From: Candidatus Halobonum tyrrellensis G22
Lineage (GTDB): Archaea; Halobacteriota; Halobacteria; Halobacteriales; Haloferacaceae
Length of the DNA: 55,371 nucleotides
Assembly (NCBI RefSeq): GCF_000495475.1
Contig: NZ_ASGZ01000059.1
Coordinates: 1-55,371 of the forward strand
Direction of reading: 5' to 3'
Shown: positions 52,091-55,371 of the stretch, one piece after another
Layout of the letters: each line of letters opens with the position of its first letter
Position numbering within the stretch: position 1 is the stretch's first letter
The notes under the pieces: model-generated
Database searches by the model: none
The model's input: only the letters and a program-made list of their open reading frames with translations
Told to the model about the DNA's origin: nothing
Program-made: the position numbers and the translations under genes

Positions 52091-52534
52091 TCAGTCCGCC
52101 CGCTCGCGCGACTCGAAGTCGAGCGCGACGGAGTTGATGCAGAACCGCTCGCCAGTCGGCTCCGGGCCGTCCTGGAACACGTGTCCGAGGTGGCCGTCGC
52201 AGTTCGCACACAGCACCTCCACCCGCGACATCCCGTGGCGGTCGTCGTCGCGGAGGGTCACCTTCGAGTCGTCGGCGGCGTAGAAGCTGGGCCACCCGCA
52301 GCCCGAGTCGTACTTGGTGCCCGAGTCGAAGATGACGGTCCCGCAGCCGGCGCACTCGTAGACGCCGTCGTCGTCGCGGTCGACGTGCTCGCCGGAGAAG
52401 CGCGCTTCGGTCCCGCGCTCGCGGAGTATCTCGTACTCCTCGTCGGAGAGACGCTCGCGCCACTCGTCGTCCGTCTCGGGGAGCGACTCGTCGCTTCGGC
52501 GCTCGTCGGTCGGGGTCTCGTCGGTCTCGCTCAC
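52091..52534 (-). CDS. msrB: peptide-methionine (R)-S-oxide reductase
   Basis: The 147-residue MsrB has an acidic leader and then the catalytic domain. Zinc cysteines CAGC (61, 64) and CANC (109, 112) are seen with the SGCGWPSFY segment (Cys79) and the active-site RFCINSVALDF with Cys132. It repairs oxidised methionine. GTG start. The gene is isolated; the msrA partner is not in the window. Confidence 0.96.
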   Translation of the reverse strand: MSETDETPTDERRSDESLPETDDEWRERLSDEEYEILRERGTEARFSGEHVDRDDDGVYECAGCGTVIFDSGTKYDSGCGWPSFYAADDSKVTLRDDDRHGMSRVEVLCANCDGHLGHVFQDGPEPTGERFCINSVALDFESRERAD

Positions 52535-52702
52535 ACCTCCGCGTGGGCGCTCCGGACGGTTAACCCCACGCCCGCGCGACGCCCGCCCCGCCGGCCGACC
52601 GGGGTCGGCCGTGACGCTCCCCGGTGCCGGGGCAGTGCTCCCGCGCGTCGGGCTTGCGCCTGACGCCGGAACCCCTATGTCGCCCGCCCGCCGAGCCCGC
52701 GT

Positions 52703-53869
52703 GTGTCGAAGGCCGCCGAGGACCCGACGGCCGGGGCGGACGACGAGGGACCGCCCGACGGCCGGTGCGGGTACGTGTTCGAGACAGGGGAGTCGATCTC
52801 CACGCGGAGCGAGGCGTGTTGCTGGCGCGAGACCGCGGACGACGGGGACCGGTGTCGGTGGCACCTCGACGGCGAGGACGCCGCCGAGTCGACGTTCCGG
52901 CCGGAACACTTCGAGGAGGTGGAGGGCGGCGTCTACGGCGCGGTCTTTCGCGGCGCGAGTCTGCCGGACGACACCTCGTTCGCCCAGAAGCGCTTCCCGC
53001 GGAGCGACTTCTCGGGTACCGACCTCACGGGTCGCGACTTCTCGGGCGCGGACCTCAGCGGCGCGAACCTGCGGGACGCCGAACTCCGGAACGCCGACTT
53101 CTCGGGCGCGAACCTCCGGAACGCCGACCTGACCGACGCCAACGCCCGGGGGGCGACGTTCGAGGACGCGAACCTGGAGAACTCCGAGCTGACCCGGACC
53201 AACCTCCGGAACGCCGACATCCGGAACGCGGCGCTGTACGAGATGGCGTTCTCGGACACGTGGATCAACGAGAGCACGAAGCTGGGGGACCTCTGCCACT
53301 ACGAGCGAGAGGAGAAGAGTATCGAGCGCGACACGCGCACCATCCGCCACCACGAGGCCGCGGCGTGGACCTACCGCGCGCTCCAGCAGTTGTGCGAGGA
53401 GAACGCGCTCCCCACCCGGAACCGGTGGTTCTACGTGCGCGAGAAGGAGGCGCGGCGCAAGCTGGCGTGGGAGACGGGCAACTACCGGCACGCGGTCAAG
53501 TCGGAGCTGTCGCGGTGGGTGATGGAGTACGGCAGTAACCCCTGGCGGGTCGTCGCCGTCTCGGCGGTCGTGATCACGGTGTTCGGGGCGCTCTACCCCA
53601 TCGTCGGGGGGATCCAGGACACCATGAGCGACCGGTCGGCGATCGGGTTCTTCTCGGCGGACGTGCCGGCGGACGCGCCGGTGTGGTACTTCACCGGCCC
53701 GTTCCTCAAGGGGCTGTACTTCAGCGTCGTCACGTTCACGACGCTCGGCTTCGGCGACATCAAGCCGGTCGGGGCGTGGGCGCGCTTTCTCGCGACGACC
53801 GAGGCGGTCCTCGGCTCGGTGCTCATCGCGCTGTTGGTGTTCGTCCTCTCGCGGACCGTCACCTGGTAG
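52703..53869 (+). CDS. pentapeptide-repeat protein fused to a two-helix K+-type ion channel
   Basis: The 388-residue fusion has a Cys/His-rich N-terminus (Cys22, Cys39, Cys40, Cys51, His54; [20 protein letters not shown]). A pentapeptide-repeat helix follows at about residues 85-185 ([40 protein letters not shown]). A charged linker leads to a membrane pore with two helices ([40 protein letters not shown]) and filter TTLGFGD (346-352). It is probably a K+-selective or weakly selective channel gated through the N-terminal domain. GTG start. Confidence 0.9.
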   Translation: MSKAAEDPTAGADDEGPPDGRCGYVFETGESISTRSEACCWRETADDGDRCRWHLDGEDAAESTFRPEHFEEVEGGVYGAVFRGASLPDDTSFAQKRFPRSDFSGTDLTGRDFSGADLSGANLRDAELRNADFSGANLRNADLTDANARGATFEDANLENSELTRTNLRNADIRNAALYEMAFSDTWINESTKLGDLCHYEREEKSIERDTRTIRHHEAAAWTYRALQQLCEENALPTRNRWFYVREKEARRKLAWETGNYRHAVKSELSRWVMEYGSNPWRVVAVSAVVITVFGALYPIVGGIQDTMSDRSAIGFFSADVPADAPVWYFTGPFLKGLYFSVVTFTTLGFGDIKPVGAWARFLATTEAVLGSVLIALLVFVLSRTVTW

Positions 53870-54002
53870 TCGGAGTGCGCCGGGGGGCGGGCCGCGCCGG
53901 AAGGTGGGCCGCGCCGGGAGAGGGGCCATGCCGCCGACCCGCGTGCCCGACGCGCCGTGTCGACCCACAACTCCTACCCGGGAGCCGGCCGTACAACGGT
54001 CG

Positions 54003-55052
54003 ATGAGCCACATCGGTATCGTCGGGGCGGGGATGGCGGGCGCCGGCGCCGCGGACGCGCTCTCGGCGGCCGGCGTCGACGTGACGATCCTGGAGAAGTC
54101 GCGCGGCGTCGGCGGGCGGGCGGCGACCCGCCGCCGGAACAACTGCCGGTACGACCACGGCGCCAACTACGTGAAAGGCGACGACGACGGCCGCACGAGC
54201 GGCCTGGTCCACGAGTTGGGCGAGGCGGGGCTGGTCGAACTCGCCGACCCCGTCTGGACGTTCGGCGGCGACGGCGAGATAACCGCGAGCGAGCGCGACG
54301 CCGAGACGAAGTACACCTGGGAGGCGGGCATCACGCAGTTCGCCAAGCGCCTGCTCGCGCGCACCGACGCCGAGGTGCGCACGTCGGTCCGCGTCGCGTC
54401 GCTCGCGCGGGGCGACGGCTGGACCGCCACCGACGAGACGGGCGACGAACACGGCCCGTTCGACGCGGTGTTGCTCACGCCGCCGGCGCCCCAGACCGCC
54501 GACCTGCTGGAGTCGACCGACTGGCGCGGCGGCTGGGAGGAGGGGGCGCTCGAATCGCTGCGGGAGGCGGCCGACGCGGTCCCGTATCGGACCATCCGGA
54601 CGGTCGTGTTGAACTACGGGTTCGAACTCGACGTGCCGTGGTACGGCGCGGTCAACACCGACGACGACCACCCCGTCGGCTGGCTCTCGCGCGAGGAGTG
54701 CAAGCCCGGGCACGTCCCCGACGGGCAGACGCTCCTCGTCGCGCAGATGAGCCCCGACTGGTCGGTCGACCACTACGACGACGACCTGGCGGACGCCGCC
54801 GACGCCGCCGCGGCGCGGGTGGCGACGCTGGTGGGCGACGACCGCCTCCGCGAGTACGACTGGGCCGACGACCAGGGGTGGCGCTACGCGCTCCCCGACG
54901 AGGCGGCCGACCCGAGCGAGCGGGCAATCGAGCGCGCACGCGAAGCCGGCCTGTTCCTCGCGGGCGACTGGGTCGCCGGCGACGGGCGCGTCCACGAGGC
55001 GGTGTGGAACGGCGTGAGCGTCGGCGAGGCGATGGCGGACCGCGTCGAGTAG
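54003..55052 (+). CDS. FAD-dependent amine oxidase/renalase-like protein
   Basis: The 349-residue protein has a dinucleotide-binding start HIGIVGAGMAGAGAADALSA (GxGxxG), VTILEKSRGVGGRAATRRR and YDHGANYVKG, the renalase/amine-oxidase N-terminus. The C-terminal FAD motif GLFLAGDWVAGDGRVHEAVWNG closes the fold. It oxidises an unknown amine or NAD(P)H-like substrate. ATG 54003 gives the family start. Spacing suggests its own promoter. Confidence 0.9.
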   Translation: MSHIGIVGAGMAGAGAADALSAAGVDVTILEKSRGVGGRAATRRRNNCRYDHGANYVKGDDDGRTSGLVHELGEAGLVELADPVWTFGGDGEITASERDAETKYTWEAGITQFAKRLLARTDAEVRTSVRVASLARGDGWTATDETGDEHGPFDAVLLTPPAPQTADLLESTDWRGGWEEGALESLREAADAVPYRTIRTVVLNYGFELDVPWYGAVNTDDDHPVGWLSREECKPGHVPDGQTLLVAQMSPDWSVDHYDDDLADAADAAAARVATLVGDDRLREYDWADDQGWRYALPDEAADPSERAIERAREAGLFLAGDWVAGDGRVHEAVWNGVSVGEAMADRVE

Positions 55053-55108
55053 CGAGTCGTCGGCGCGAGACGGCGAGAGTCGCGGAGCGGCCGGAACGAG
55101 GAAGCGGA

Positions 55109-55140
55109 GGATCGAGGGATCGAGAGATCGAGAAACCGAG
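55109..55140 (+). repeat. 8-bp near-tandem repeat
   Basis: Four 8-base units, GGATCGAG, GGATCGAG, AGATCGAG and AAACCGAG, follow one another after the amine oxidase gene. The last is degenerate. No coding role is seen. Confidence 0.7.
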
Positions 55141-55267
55141 GCGGCGGTCCGTCGGACGACCACCCGTCGGGCCGGGGCGTCCCACGCCGGGTCGGGCCGC
55201 CGGACCGCGTCCGAATCCGCCGCTGTCGAAACCGATTCACTCCGGGGGGACCAACGCCGGGGACGCG

Positions 55268-55371
55268 ATGGACCCCGCCGCCCCGCCGCTCGACCGGCCC
55301 GACGGACAGACGGCGAGCGGCGCGACCGCGGGGCGTGCCGGCGACGAGCGCGGGCGCGACCGCGGCGATAG
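55268..55371 (+). CDS. possible 5' end of a gene (truncated by the window edge)
   Basis: ATG 55268 opens a frame through the window end: MDPAAPPLDRPDGQTASGAT then Arg/Gly/Asp-rich residues. Such disordered starts are common in haloarchaeal proteins. Too little is visible to name it; it could equally be chance. Confidence 0.35.
   Translation, partial: MDPAAPPLDRPDGQTASGATAGRAGDERGRDRGD

Noticed and set aside
1-55371. CRISPR arrays
   Set aside because: No series of regularly spaced 25-40-base repeats was seen. The only tandem repeats are short (8, 14 and 22 bp).
1-55371. rRNA or tRNA genes
   Set aside because: No conserved rRNA stretches and no paired T-arm/acceptor pattern were recognised by reading. 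A covariance-model search (tRNAscan-SE, Rfam) would be decisive.

Overview
This window looks like chromosomal DNA of an extremely halophilic archaeon (class Halobacteria). GC is very high and GAC/GAG/GTC codons dominate. The proteins are acidic. Many genes begin with GTG or have a TATA-like box about 25-30 bases before the start codon, as in leaderless haloarchaeal transcripts. Archaeal markers are present: eIF5A, aIF2-beta, YchF, Lrp-type regulators and Tat-type lipoproteins. I do not assign a genus.

Layout. 0-6 kb holds the end of a siroheme-synthesis gene overlapping hemA, small conserved haloarchaeal genes, a HAD hydrolase, and a divergent Lrp-regulator/carA pair around a perfect palindrome. 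6.1-8.2 kb is an inserted element with 14-bp inverted ends and a perfect 8-bp target duplication. It holds a decayed IS5-type transposase, a foreign multi-pass membrane protein gene and a second copy of the IS 3' end. 8.3-17.3 kb is core: a Rieske fusion protein, an IDI-like Nudix enzyme, an SDR, an aminotransferase, eIF5A with an agmatinase-like gene, a Nif3-like protein and a sugar isomerase. 17.34-21.23 kb is an AT-richer island with trkA and trkH (K+ uptake), bounded by a 14-bp direct repeat and placed between two convergent host genes.

21-36 kb is mixed metabolism: a GIY-YIG-like protein, a membrane glycosyltransferase, a nucleoside hydrolase, a galactokinase-like kinase, an MBL hydrolase, a sulfatase-like protein, a Gfo6-like dehydrogenase, a cold-shock protein, a membrane spermidine-synthase-like protein, a DUF892 protein and a FxLYD-like lipoprotein. 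36-46 kb has a GAF histidine kinase, a propeller-like membrane protein frameshifted by a 14-bp tandem duplication, a DCC1-like protein convergent with a lipase-maturation-factor-like protein, a DUF457 hydrolase, a lipoprotein, a DUF1989 protein and a YqcI/YcgG protein. 46-55 kb has an APC permease translationally coupled to a peptide-type binding protein, YchF, aIF2-beta-TRAM, MsrB, a pentapeptide-repeat ion channel and an FAD amine oxidase.

The most notable features are the passenger-carrying IS element, the repeat-bounded trk island, the binding-protein/APC pair, and several enzymes that lack a signature catalytic or ligand residue (the IDI-like, galactokinase-like and sulfatase-like proteins). 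All family calls are made by reading the sequence. No database search was run.
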